NCBI RefSeq assembly: GCF_002761755.1
Contig: NZ_PEOG01000042.1
Coordinates: 1 to 51,004 of the forward strand
Length of the DNA stretch: 51,004 bases
Direction: 5' to 3'
DNA from: Roseateles chitinivorans
GTDB taxonomy: Bacteria; Pseudomonadota; Gammaproteobacteria; Burkholderiales; Burkholderiaceae_C
A model generated the notes under the pieces. The model ran no database searches. It was not told the origin of the DNA and saw nothing but the letters and a program-made list of their open reading frames with translations. Below, one piece after another: positions 7,521 to 15,241 of this stretch (the stretch's first letter is position 1; every line of letters begins with the position of its first letter). A program made the translations under genes and the position numbers.

Positions 7521-8081
7521 ATGCAGTTGATTGCTCACACGGATCGGGTCTTCAGCATCCCCTGCTTTCTGAGTGCTGACGAGTGCTCACAGCTCATCGA
7601 ACTCGCAGAGACCAGCGGCTTCGAGTCAGCGAACGTGCGGACGGCTGAGGGCCAAGTTGCGATGCCGAAAATTCGAAACAACGAGCGGGCCATGTTCGAG
7701 GATCGCTCTTGGGTAGCAACGCTTTGGGAGCGGCTGTCTCGCGCAGCCCTGCCAACCGTGGACGGCCAGGTCGCCGTCGGACTTCCCAAGGACCTGCGCT
7801 TCTATAAGTACTTGAGCGGCCAGCGCTTCAAGATGCACAAGGATGGCCCTTGGAAAGAAGGCAGCCTTGCAAGCAGGCTCACTTTCCTGGTCTATCTGAA
7901 TGACGGTTTCGTCGGCGGCGAGACGGCCTTTCGCGAGTTCAACGTCGTACCTGCAACGGGCACTGCTCTGCTTTTTATCCACGAAACCTGGCATGAAGGC
8001 GCATCCGTCACCGAAGGAATCAAATACGTTCTTCGATCAGACGTCCTGTACTCCCATGGTGTTGGAGCGCTGCAGGTCTAA
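7521..8081 (+). CDS. Prolyl 4-hydroxylase-type 2OG-Fe(II) oxygenase in a gene cassette
   Basis: A 186-residue protein of the P4Hc/2OG-Fe(II) oxygenase group. It opens with a family-like N-terminus (VFSIPCFLSADECSQLIELAE). The iron ligands are His and Asp in FKMHKDGPW and the distal His in TWHEGASV. The 2-oxoglutarate-binding basic residue is in KYVLRSDV. The substrate is unknown: free amino acid, peptide or small molecule. The ATG at 7521 was chosen over the GTG-type extension to 7497 because the latter lies inside attC site 3. The stop TAA (8079-8081) overlaps another R''-like core. Composition is lower-GC than the chromosomal neighbours, in keeping with acquisition as a cassette. Confidence 0.82.
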   Translation: MQLIAHTDRVFSIPCFLSADECSQLIELAETSGFESANVRTAEGQVAMPKIRNNERAMFEDRSWVATLWERLSRAALPTVDGQVAVGLPKDLRFYKYLSGQRFKMHKDGPWKEGSLASRLTFLVYLNDGFVGGETAFREFNVVPATGTALLFIHETWHEGASVTEGIKYVLRSDVLYSHGVGALQV

Positions 8082-8133
8082 CAGGTCGCTCGACATGACG
8101 CGCAGTCGCAGCGCGCGAGCGTCGACCGATTGA
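8076..8133 (+). repeat. Left half of an attC site (truncated)
   Basis: GTCTAAC at 8076-8082 is a perfect RYYYAAC R'' core overlapping the stop codon of the oxygenase cassette. It is followed by AGGTCGCTCGACATGACGCG, an attC-like L'' segment. No GTTRRRY partner is found before the diguanylate cyclase gene at 8248, so the right half seems to have been lost and this would be the end of the array. Confidence 0.42.
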
Positions 8134-8247
8134 AACGCGCATCCCCGATCGGCGAATGCATCAACCTCCAGCTGAACCAGATAGCGCCCCTCGGTTCGCA
8201 TTGAACATTCGCTCGCTTCACTGCGTCATTCCGTCTTTCCAACTCCC

Positions 8248-10548
8248 CTACGCCTCCGCCAGCACAAACCTCGACTTCCCCGACTGCTTGGCCTGGTACA
8301 TGGCCGCGTCGGCCTGTTCCAGCAGCGCCTCGCAATCGGCCGGCTCGCCGGCCGGCGACGACGGCGCCGACGCTCCGCCGATGCTCGCCGACACCGACAC
8401 CCGCAGCCCGCCGAGCTCGAAGGGCTCCGAGAGCCACTGCACCAGCTTGGCCGCGACCTTGGCCGCGCCTCGCTGTCCGGGCTGCACCAGCGCAACGGCG
8501 AATTCGTCGCCCCCCAGCCGCGCCACCAGATCCCCTGCCCTCACCGCCGCGCGCAAGCGCTGCGCGGCCTCCTTCAACAGCAGGTCGCCGACCCCATGCC
8601 CATGGGTGTCGTTGACCTCCTTGAAGCCGTCCAGATCGACATAGAGCACCGCCAGGCTGGTCCCGTTGCGGCGCGCGAGCGCCAGTTGCTGCTGCACCAT
8701 CTGCCGGAACAGCGATCGGTTGGCCAGCCCCGTCAGCGCGTCGTGATTCGCCTCATGCTGCGCCGCGTCCAGCAGCCGCGCCGCGTGCGTCAATGCGCGC
8801 CCCACCCGATCGACTTCAACCACGCCCAGCGGCGGCACCTCCACCGCCACACCGGTGCCCAAGGCCAGCGCCGGCTGGGTCAAGGCCTGGACCGCGCCGG
8901 CGATCCGACCGCCGATCCGCCACGCCAGCAGCAGGCTGCCCGCGATCGTCAGCAGGAAGCCGCCCACCACCCACGCCAACGCCCGCGTCAATGGCAGCCT
9001 CAGGCTCGCGCTCGGCACGCTGATGGCCACCGCCCACCCCGACGTTTCCGTCCGCACGAACGCCGTCTGCACCGCGACCCCGTCGAGGCTGGTCGTGTCC
9101 GTCAATCCCTCCCACTGCCCGCGCAGCTTGAGCAACAGGTCCCGCGGCGCCTCGACGCCGAAGTAGCGCTCCGCCCCCTGCGTGCGCGCCACGACGCGAC
9201 CCTCACGGTCATACACCGTCGCGAGCCAGTCCCGGTCCATCTGCTGCAACGCCAGCAGGTCGCGCAAACGGTCTGGCACAAGCCGCGCGCGCAGCGTGGT
9301 CGCACCTTGAAGCTGCGCCGCTTTGTCCGCCGGCAGGGGCACCGAAACCTCGATCAACTGCTCCTGCGAAGGCCCTCCGGGGAGCGTCGGCGCCATCGGC
9401 TCGGTCGGCGCCGACCCCGGCCTCGGTGCCATCGCCGGCGACGACGCGCCGGTCGGGCCCGCGACCACCGTCGAGCCATGCCGCGGCTGGCGGATGTCCA
9501 TCACCAGGTTGCCGGCCGAATCCTCCAGCCGCAGCCCGGACGCATGCAGCAAGGGCATCGCCTCCCGGGCTTCGAGCGAGAACGCCGCGAGCCCGTCGCC
9601 CGGCGGCAGCTGCGAGGCCGCCAGGACGCGCAGGCCCGATTCGATCCCGCTCAAGTCCCGGTCCACCGCCGCGGCAATGGCGCGCGCCGTGTTCAGGCGG
9701 TCGCCGGCCTTCACGTCCCGCACGCGCTCGAAGTCCAGCAGCACCAGCGCCAGCGTCATCACGGCCACCGGCATGACGGCGGCGATGACCAGGAACACCA
9801 GCCGCGACCGGATGGTCGGCGGCGTCGCCTCATAGATGGAACTGAGCAGCGTGGTCAGCAGGAACAGCGTCGCCAGGCCCGCGATCACGAAACCCAGCCA
9901 GGCGCCGCCCATGCCGTCGGCCAGCGCGCCGCAGACGCCGCCCTCCGGGAAATTGGCCGCCGCCATCCCGGTGTAATGCATGCCCACGATCGCCGCGCCC
10001 ATGACGACGGCGCTCGCGGACTTCTTCCAGGGCCCGGTGACGATGGTCTCGTGCCGCAGCCGGAAACAGATCAGCAGCGCCGCCGTCGAGGCCGCCACCG
10101 CCAGCACCACGGACAGCGCGAACAGCGCCGGGTCGTAGCGGATGCCGGGCTGCATCCGCATCGCCTCCATGCCGAGGTAATGCATGCAGGCGATGCCCAG
10201 CCCCATCAGCGTGCCGGCGATCAGCAGCCGCCGCCGTCCCAGGCTCGGCCGCGCGATCGTGTGCAGCGCCAGCGCCGAGGACAGCGCCGCCACCGCGAGC
10301 GACGCCAGCGTGATCGGCACGTCATAGGCCAGCGCGATGGGCAGCGAGAACGCCAGCATGCCCACGAAGTGCATGGCCCAGATGCCGGTGCCCATCGCCA
10401 GCGCGCCGCAGGCGAGCCAGAGCGCCGAGCGCACCGGCGACCCGGAGGCCGCGACCACCCGCGTCGCCATGTCCAGCGCGACGAACGAGGCGATCACCGC
10501 CGTCACGATGGACAGCGCCACCAGCAGCGGGTCGTAGACGCCCGTCAC
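8248..10548 (-). CDS. MHYT-sensor diguanylate cyclase (GGDEF)
   Basis: A membrane c-di-GMP synthase of 766 residues. The N-terminal 250 residues are a seven-helix MHYT sensor with three diagnostic motifs (MHFVGM, MHYLGM, MHYTGM), proposed in the family to bind copper and sense O2, CO or NO. Next come a transmembrane helix, a long extracytoplasmic region with Pro/Ala-rich linker, a second helix and HAMP-like linker, and the catalytic domain. That domain carries an intact GGDEF (about residues 679-683) preceded by an RAGD inhibitory I-site five residues earlier, so it should be active and product-inhibited. There is no EAL domain. I start it at GTG 10548, four bases after the stop of a short leader frame; the same frame extends upstream to 10629 without family support. 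Confidence 0.87.
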   Translation of the reverse strand: MTGVYDPLLVALSIVTAVIASFVALDMATRVVAASGSPVRSALWLACGALAMGTGIWAMHFVGMLAFSLPIALAYDVPITLASLAVAALSSALALHTIARPSLGRRRLLIAGTLMGLGIACMHYLGMEAMRMQPGIRYDPALFALSVVLAVAASTAALLICFRLRHETIVTGPWKKSASAVVMGAAIVGMHYTGMAAANFPEGGVCGALADGMGGAWLGFVIAGLATLFLLTTLLSSIYEATPPTIRSRLVFLVIAAVMPVAVMTLALVLLDFERVRDVKAGDRLNTARAIAAAVDRDLSGIESGLRVLAASQLPPGDGLAAFSLEAREAMPLLHASGLRLEDSAGNLVMDIRQPRHGSTVVAGPTGASSPAMAPRPGSAPTEPMAPTLPGGPSQEQLIEVSVPLPADKAAQLQGATTLRARLVPDRLRDLLALQQMDRDWLATVYDREGRVVARTQGAERYFGVEAPRDLLLKLRGQWEGLTDTTSLDGVAVQTAFVRTETSGWAVAISVPSASLRLPLTRALAWVVGGFLLTIAGSLLLAWRIGGRIAGAVQALTQPALALGTGVAVEVPPLGVVEVDRVGRALTHAARLLDAAQHEANHDALTGLANRSLFRQMVQQQLALARRNGTSLAVLYVDLDGFKEVNDTHGHGVGDLLLKEAAQRLRAAVRAGDLVARLGGDEFAVALVQPGQRGAAKVAAKLVQWLSEPFELGGLRVSVSASIGGASAPSSPAGEPADCEALLEQADAAMYQAKQSGKSRFVLAEA

Positions 10549-10552
10549 GATG

Positions 10553-10594
10553 TCAGGGCCCCGGGAGCCTGGGACGCCCGTGGAAACGATGCAT
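10553..10594 (-). CDS. Possible 13-codon leader peptide before the diguanylate cyclase
   Basis: An ATG at 10594 is preceded eight bases upstream by a near-perfect Shine-Dalgarno (GGGGGGAGG). It opens a 13-codon frame (MHRFHGRPRLPGP) ending in TGA at 10555-10553, four bases before the GTG of the diguanylate cyclase. The strong ribosome site belongs to this frame and not to the cyclase, so cyclase translation may depend on re-initiation. Expression of the peptide is inference. The alternative is that the cyclase start has been chosen wrongly. Confidence 0.35.
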   Translation of the reverse strand: MHRFHGRPRLPGP

Positions 10595-10665
10595 GACTGG
10601 TTCCTCCCCCCTGGCATGCCGCCCGTCACCGAGCCCTCGAAGGTTGATCGGGGCCCTGGCCGGCG

Positions 10666-11091
10666 TCACGCCGCGCGCGTCGCCTTTTTCGGCTTCGCCG
10701 CCGCGTCGTTCAGCGCGGCGGCGGCCTTGAACAGCGCCTTGAGCGCCTGCTCGTCCACCGGGTCGCCCTGGCGGATGTCGATGGCCCGGCGCACATTGCC
10801 GTCCAGGCTCGAGTTGAAGAGACGGGCGGGATCGGCCAGCTTCGCGCCCTTCGCGAAGGTCATCTTCACGACCTCCTTGTAGGTCTCGCCGGTGCAGATC
10901 TGGCCGTTGCGTTCCCAGACCGGCGTGCCCCGCCACTTCCACGTCTCCTCGACGCCGGGGACCGCCTCCTTCATCAGCCGGCGCAGCCGGGCGAGCATCT
11001 CGCCGCGCCAGTCGCCGAGCTCGGCGATGCGGGCATCGATCATCGCGGCGGCATCGACGGCGCCGGCCGCTTCCGTGGTCGTGGTGGGCAT
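10666..11091 (-). CDS. DUF1801 (YdhG-like) domain protein
   Basis: A 141-residue small soluble protein of the DUF1801/YdhG family. An N-terminal helical segment (MIDARIAELGDWRGEMLARL) is followed by the family signature ETWKWRGTPVWERNGQIC and a lysine-rich tail. The biochemical role of the family is unknown; it resembles frataxin-like folds. Gene start: ATG 11091 is preceded by GAGG at seven bases. It is the last gene of a probable three-gene unit with the VOC protein 12 bp upstream and the AraC regulator before that. Confidence 0.82.
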   Translation of the reverse strand: MPTTTTEAAGAVDAAAMIDARIAELGDWRGEMLARLRRLMKEAVPGVEETWKWRGTPVWERNGQICTGETYKEVVKMTFAKGAKLADPARLFNSSLDGNVRRAIDIRQGDPVDEQALKALFKAAAALNDAAAKPKKATRAA

Positions 11092-11103
11092 GTCGTCCTC
11101 CGC

Positions 11104-11517
11104 TCAGTTCTTCAGCTGCTGGATACGGATCATGTTGCCGGCCGGGTCGCGCACGCCGAAGTCGCGCACGCCGTAAGGCTGGTCGGTGGGCTCCTGCACG
11201 ATCTCCGCGTCCCGTGACTGCAGGCGCTGGAAGGTCGCGTCCAGGTCCTTCGCGCCGAGCAGCAGCATCGCGAAGGTGCCCTTGGCCATCATCTCGGCGA
11301 TGGTGCGCTTCTCGTCGTCGGTGACGCCGGGCGTCGCATTGGGCGGGAACAACACGATGGAAGTGTCCGGCCGGCCCTTCGGGCCGATGGTGATCCAGCG
11401 GTTGCCGCCGAAGGCGACGTCCTTGCGGATCTCGAAGTCCAGGCCGTCGCGGTAGAAGGCCAGCGAAGCCTCGGGATCGGTGTGAGGCAGGAAGGTCGAG
11501 TGGATGGTGATGTCCAT
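11104..11517 (-). CDS. VOC-family glyoxalase-like protein
   Basis: A 137-residue vicinal-oxygen-chelate protein starting ITIHSTFLPHTDPEASLAFY and ending with RDFGVRDPAGNMIRIQQ. This is the usual C-terminal strand of the family, in which the metal-ligand glutamate is often present; here the position reads Arg/Ile, so a metal site may be lacking. Such proteins are commonly annotated as extradiol dioxygenase- or PhnB-like with unknown substrate. ATG 11517 is preceded by GGAG at six bases. It lies between the AraC regulator (76 bp upstream) and the DUF1801 gene (12 bp downstream), so the three are probably co-regulated. Confidence 0.85.
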   Translation of the reverse strand: MDITIHSTFLPHTDPEASLAFYRDGLDFEIRKDVAFGGNRWITIGPKGRPDTSIVLFPPNATPGVTDDEKRTIAEMMAKGTFAMLLLGAKDLDATFQRLQSRDAEIVQEPTDQPYGVRDFGVRDPAGNMIRIQQLKN

Positions 11518-11593
11518 GAATGTCTCCAGATGGGTGGCAGTCAGCGAAGGTCGGCGGCCGTCGCCGCCGGGGTCCGGCCCCTTGCGACGCAGT

Positions 11594-12046
11594 CTAGGTG
11601 GGCGCCTTTTCCGGCGCTTCTCGATTCCTGATCGGACGCGTCACCTGCTTGGCGACGCAGGACGGCAGGCCCTCGGCCTGGCGCGCGGCATCGCGGCGGT
11701 AGGCGCTCGGCGAGACGCCCACCAGCTCGGTGAATCGCGTGCTGAAGGTGCCCAGCGAGGCGCAGCCGACCTCGAAGCAGACCTCGGTGACGCTGAGATC
11801 GCCACGGCGCAGCAGCGCCATGGCGCGCTCGATGCGACGGGTCATCAGGTAGGCGTAGACGGACTCGCCGTAGGCGAGGCGGAACTGCCGGCTCAGGTGC
11901 CCGGAGGACATGTGCACGCCCGCGGCCAGCGCCTCGACGTCCAGCGGCTGGGCGTACTCGCGATCGATCCGGTCGCGCACGCGGCGCAGGCGGGCGAGGT
12001 CGCGCAGGCGGGTGTCGGTGGAACTGTCGGCGGCGGCGGCAGGCAT
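11594..12046 (-). CDS. AraC-type transcriptional regulator, DNA-binding domain only
   Basis: A 150-residue protein made essentially of the two helix-turn-helix motifs of AraC/XylS regulators. The first is around LDVEALAAGVHMSSGHLSRQF. The second contains LSVTEVCFEVGCASLGTFS and the family end motif GVSPSAYRRD. There is no N-terminal ligand-binding cupin, so the signal, if any, must be sensed elsewhere, or the protein acts constitutively like MarA/SoxS. By position it probably controls the downstream VOC and DUF1801 genes. The C-terminal 25 residues are basic and unstructured. Confidence 0.88.
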   Translation of the reverse strand: MPAAAADSSTDTRLRDLARLRRVRDRIDREYAQPLDVEALAAGVHMSSGHLSRQFRLAYGESVYAYLMTRRIERAMALLRRGDLSVTEVCFEVGCASLGTFSTRFTELVGVSPSAYRRDAARQAEGLPSCVAKQVTRPIRNREAPEKAPT

Positions 12047-12138
12047 CCGGCCATCCTACCCAGCGCCACGCAGGGAACTCAAGCCGTCACCTCGGGACCA
12101 TCCCGGAGAGGCCCGTGCCGGAAGTCAGTCCCGCCCGA

Positions 12139-13653
12139 TCAGAACAGCGCCCGCCGCATCGACTGCGCATAGTCGGCCTGAAATCCGCTGGCGGCGGCAA
12201 GCCCCGGCGACGAGTTGTCCAACGCAGGCGCTCGGAGCGGCGGCCCGGCCGGGCCTTCGCTCGGGGGCGGGGCGGGCTCGGCCGGCGTGGTCGCGACCAT
12301 GTCGCAGCGCAGCTCCAGGCCCGGGGAGCGGCGATGCGCGCTCAGCCGCCAGCCATGGGCTGCCGCGATCTCGATGCAGATCGCCAGACCCAGGCCCGCG
12401 CCCTGCTCTCGCCGGTCGACGCCGCGCCAGAAGCGCTCGAACAGGCGCGGCAGGTCCTCCTCGGCCACGCCCTTGCCGCGGTCCAGCACCGAGAAGCCGT
12501 CCGGACTGACGCCCAGCGTCACCACGCCGCCCGGCGGGCTGTGCTGGATCGCGTTCTCCAGCAGGTTCTTCAGCAGCGTGAACAGCGCTCCCCGGTCAGC
12601 CCGCCAGAAGCGCAGCGCCGGGCTCAGTTGCAGGCCCAGGGTGACGTCGTGCCGCGAAGCCACCCGCTCCATGAAGTCAAAGACTTCCCGCACCGCCGGC
12701 TGAGGATCCAGCGCCTCGATCCGGTAGTTGCGCGGCTCGCTGGCCTCGGCCAGCAGCAGCAGTTGCTGCACCTGGCGCGCGACGCGATCGACATCGTCCA
12801 GGATCTGGTCGCGCCAGGCGCTCGCATCCGCCAGCTCGACCTGCGCGCGGATCAGCGCCAGCGGCGTCTTCAGCTCGTGCGCCGCGTTCGAAAGGAACTC
12901 CTGCTGCGTCTTGAAGCCGCCCTGCAGCCGGTCCAGCGCGGCGTTGAAGGCTTCGACCAGCGGTCGCAGTTCCCGCGGCTGGCCGGTGACCGGCAGCCGC
13001 TGGTCGAGCGTGCGCGGCGCGATGCGGCGCGCTGCGCTGGAGGCCTCGCGCACCGGCTGCAACGCCTGCCGCAGCACCAGGTGGATCGTCACGAAGAAGA
13101 CCAGCACGAACGTCGCCCCCAAGGCCAGCATGCCCTGGCGCAGGACGTCGAAGCCGATCGACTCCCGCATCTGCAGCACCATGCGGTCGCTGACCGCGAA
13201 CTGGACGAACAGACGCTTGCCGGCGTGGTCGCGCGGAATCGTCACGCCATGCATCGCCACGCCGCGGCGGGTGAAGGTGAAGGACTGGCGCCAGGGTTCG
13301 AAGCCCTTACCGTCGCGGGTGAGCACCGCCGTCTCGCCGTCGGTGGAATAGATGGCGCGACCGTTGGCGTCGACGACCCGCAGCAGCACCTCCGCCCGGA
13401 AGCTTTCGAAGATCCAGGGCTCGATCTCCGCCTTGTCGAACCCGTTCGGACGCCCCGCGGCATCGAAGCTCATGTGCCGGGCCAGCGCATCGCCGTTGTC
13501 CTCGATCTGATCGCGCAGCACCCAGCGCGTGAACGGCTCCCACAGCACCGTGGACGCCAGCCCCACCAGCAGCGCGCTGAGCACCATGCTGGCACCCAGC
13601 ACCGCCAGCACGCGGTTGCGCAGGCTATTCGGCCACCACATCCTGAAGCGCAT
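12139..13653 (-). CDS. Sensor histidine kinase (OmpR-type two-component system)
   Basis: A kinase of about 504 residues. Transmembrane helix 1 is near the N-terminus (VLAVLGASMVLSALLVGLA). A periplasmic sensing region of about 130 residues follows, then transmembrane helix 2 (GMLALGATFVLVFFVTIHLV) and a HAMP-like linker. The HisKA phospho-acceptor is in SNAAHELKTPL. The ATPase domain has N-box NLLENAIQH, G1 DRGKGV and G2 GAGLGLAI. The C-terminal 50 residues are Pro/Ala-rich. It overlaps its response regulator gene by 29 bp; possible ATGs are at 13659, 13653 and 13641, and I chose 13653 because GGAA precedes it at eight bases. The overall layout is QseC/TctE-like; the ligand is unknown. Confidence 0.88.
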   Translation of the reverse strand: MRFRMWWPNSLRNRVLAVLGASMVLSALLVGLASTVLWEPFTRWVLRDQIEDNGDALARHMSFDAAGRPNGFDKAEIEPWIFESFRAEVLLRVVDANGRAIYSTDGETAVLTRDGKGFEPWRQSFTFTRRGVAMHGVTIPRDHAGKRLFVQFAVSDRMVLQMRESIGFDVLRQGMLALGATFVLVFFVTIHLVLRQALQPVREASSAARRIAPRTLDQRLPVTGQPRELRPLVEAFNAALDRLQGGFKTQQEFLSNAAHELKTPLALIRAQVELADASAWRDQILDDVDRVARQVQQLLLLAEASEPRNYRIEALDPQPAVREVFDFMERVASRHDVTLGLQLSPALRFWRADRGALFTLLKNLLENAIQHSPPGGVVTLGVSPDGFSVLDRGKGVAEEDLPRLFERFWRGVDRREQGAGLGLAICIEIAAAHGWRLSAHRRSPGLELRCDMVATTPAEPAPPPSEGPAGPPLRAPALDNSSPGLAAASGFQADYAQSMRRALF

Positions 13654-14308
13654 ACCCATGGTTCCGGAGATTGACGATGCGCAGGCTCGATCCGAGCGAC
13701 GCGAGCTTCTTGCGCAGGCGGTGCAGCGCGACATCGAGTGCATTCGGCGTCACCGCCTCGGACAGCCCCCAGGCCGCCGCCTCCAGCGCCGCGCGCCGGA
13801 CCGTGCGTCCCTGCTGCTGCACCAGCGTGATCGCGATCTGCAACTCCGCTGGCGCCAGCGCCACCGAAGTGGCCCCGCGCAGCAGCAGTGCCTGGCCGAC
13901 GTCCACTTCGATGTCGCCGAACATGGCACGCGGCGGCCGTACCGCCGCCGGACGGCGCATCAGCGCCCGCACCCGCGCCACCAGTTCCTCCATCGGAAAG
14001 GGCTTGGCGAGGTAGTCGTCGGCGCCGGACTCGAGGCCGTCGATCCGGTCGTGGAGCGCATCCCGCGCGGTCAGCATCAGGCAGGGCGTGCCCTGTCGCT
14101 CGGCGCGCAGGCGCTTGACCAGCGCCAGGCCGTCGCCGTCGGGCAGGCCGCGGTCGATGACCAGCGCCGCATAGCCGACCTCGCGATGCGCGACCCAGGC
14201 CGCCTCCATCGCATGGAAGACGTCCGTCGGGATGCCTGCAGCTTGCAGAGCCTGACGGATCAGTCCGGCGAGCCGGACATGATCCTCCACCAGGGCAATT
14301 CGATTCAT
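13625..14308 (-). CDS. OmpR/PhoB-family response regulator
   Basis: A 227-residue regulator. The receiver domain starts NRIALVEDH, with the phospho-acceptor Asp52 in VIDRGLPDG and the conserved lysine in DYLAKPF. A winged-helix output domain follows (LAPAELQIAITLV ... NALDVALHRLRKKL ... NHGYAL). I take the ATG at 14308 because the receiver begins immediately after it. The frame extends to 14350 but adds only a proline-rich stretch. No good Shine-Dalgarno precedes it. It is cotranscribed with the kinase that overlaps its 3' end. Targets are unknown. Confidence 0.9.
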   Translation of the reverse strand: MNRIALVEDHVRLAGLIRQALQAAGIPTDVFHAMEAAWVAHREVGYAALVIDRGLPDGDGLALVKRLRAERQGTPCLMLTARDALHDRIDGLESGADDYLAKPFPMEELVARVRALMRRPAAVRPPRAMFGDIEVDVGQALLLRGATSVALAPAELQIAITLVQQQGRTVRRAALEAAAWGLSEAVTPNALDVALHRLRKKLASLGSSLRIVNLRNHGYALQDVVAE

Positions 14309-14421
14309 GGGGAGCGGGGGCGGAAGCGGCACATGGTAAGGGACGGCCATCCTCCGCCCGGGCGCCTTACCCGTTTCTTACCGGGGCGGGGCGGCGGCCG
14401 CCCGCCCCCGCGGGTCGTCGT

Positions 14422-15006
14422 TCAGGAGACCTCGGCTGGTACCCGCTCGTGGTACTGGACGACGGCCACCCCGTCGCGAATCGCCTCTTCATAGACGCCG
14501 AGCATGCCCAGCGCCTCGCGCAGGTCGTCGCGGATCGCGGCGGAGGCGATGACGGCCTCGTCGTCGTTGCACAGCGCGCCGTCCTCGTCGTCGTCACGCT
14601 TGAGGCGGTAGACGAGTTCGGCGACGACCGCCGCATGCTCGATGCGCTCGCGCAGCGTCTTCATCGCAAGCCCGACGGTGATGTCGCTGCGCGGGACGAA
14701 ATACTCGACGCAGGCCGGCTCGAACCGGCTCAGCGAGGGATACATCCGCGAGCTGTAGAGGAAGGCCTCGAATTCCTCGCGCGTCATGCCCTCCAGGGGG
14801 CGGATCTGCTCGAGCACTCGCTGCATGAACAGCAGCTTCGGAGGACGCGGCGGCGCGGGCGGGGAAGCCGGCGGCGGCGCGCTGGCGCCGGGGACCGCGT
14901 CGGCTCCGTCGAGATCGTCGAGCGGCGCGGTGGCTTCGGTGGCGGGAAGGCCGGACGGCGTGACCGGGACGGCCGGGGCGGAGGGAGAGAGGGACATCGT
15001 GGACAT
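14422..15006 (-). CDS. Hypothetical protein with Pro/Ala-rich N-terminus
   Basis: A 194-residue protein in two parts. The first 60 residues are low-complexity Pro/Ala/Ser with an acidic patch (ATAPLDDLDGADAV). A well-formed helical domain of about 130 residues follows, including LEQIRPLEGMTREEFEAFLY, an acidic DDDEDGALCNDDE turn and a C-terminal AVVQYHERVPAEVS. I recognise no family. The start at ATG 15006 is supported by GGAG seven bases upstream; the frame itself reaches 15033. It stands alone between two two-component operons on the same strand, separated from each by more than 100 bp. Confidence 0.65.
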   Translation of the reverse strand: MSTMSLSPSAPAVPVTPSGLPATEATAPLDDLDGADAVPGASAPPPASPPAPPRPPKLLFMQRVLEQIRPLEGMTREEFEAFLYSSRMYPSLSRFEPACVEYFVPRSDITVGLAMKTLRERIEHAAVVAELVYRLKRDDDEDGALCNDDEAVIASAAIRDDLREALGMLGVYEEAIRDGVAVVQYHERVPAEVS

Positions 15007-15241
15007 GGACAGCTCCAGTTCGGATCGGATCAATGCATAGGCATCACCTTCGTGGGGATGACAGGGACCGCATCAGCGACGCGGGGGATGGATCTTCAGC
15101 GGGGCCGGCGCAAGACCTGGCACGAAAAGATCAATGAAATCGATTCGATGAAACCGTCGGCATGAGCGCCACACCTGTCCTCGTGGGGCGACCGACTTGT
15201 CTCGGTGGCACCGGCGACGACTGCCACTCGCTTGGGGCCAT

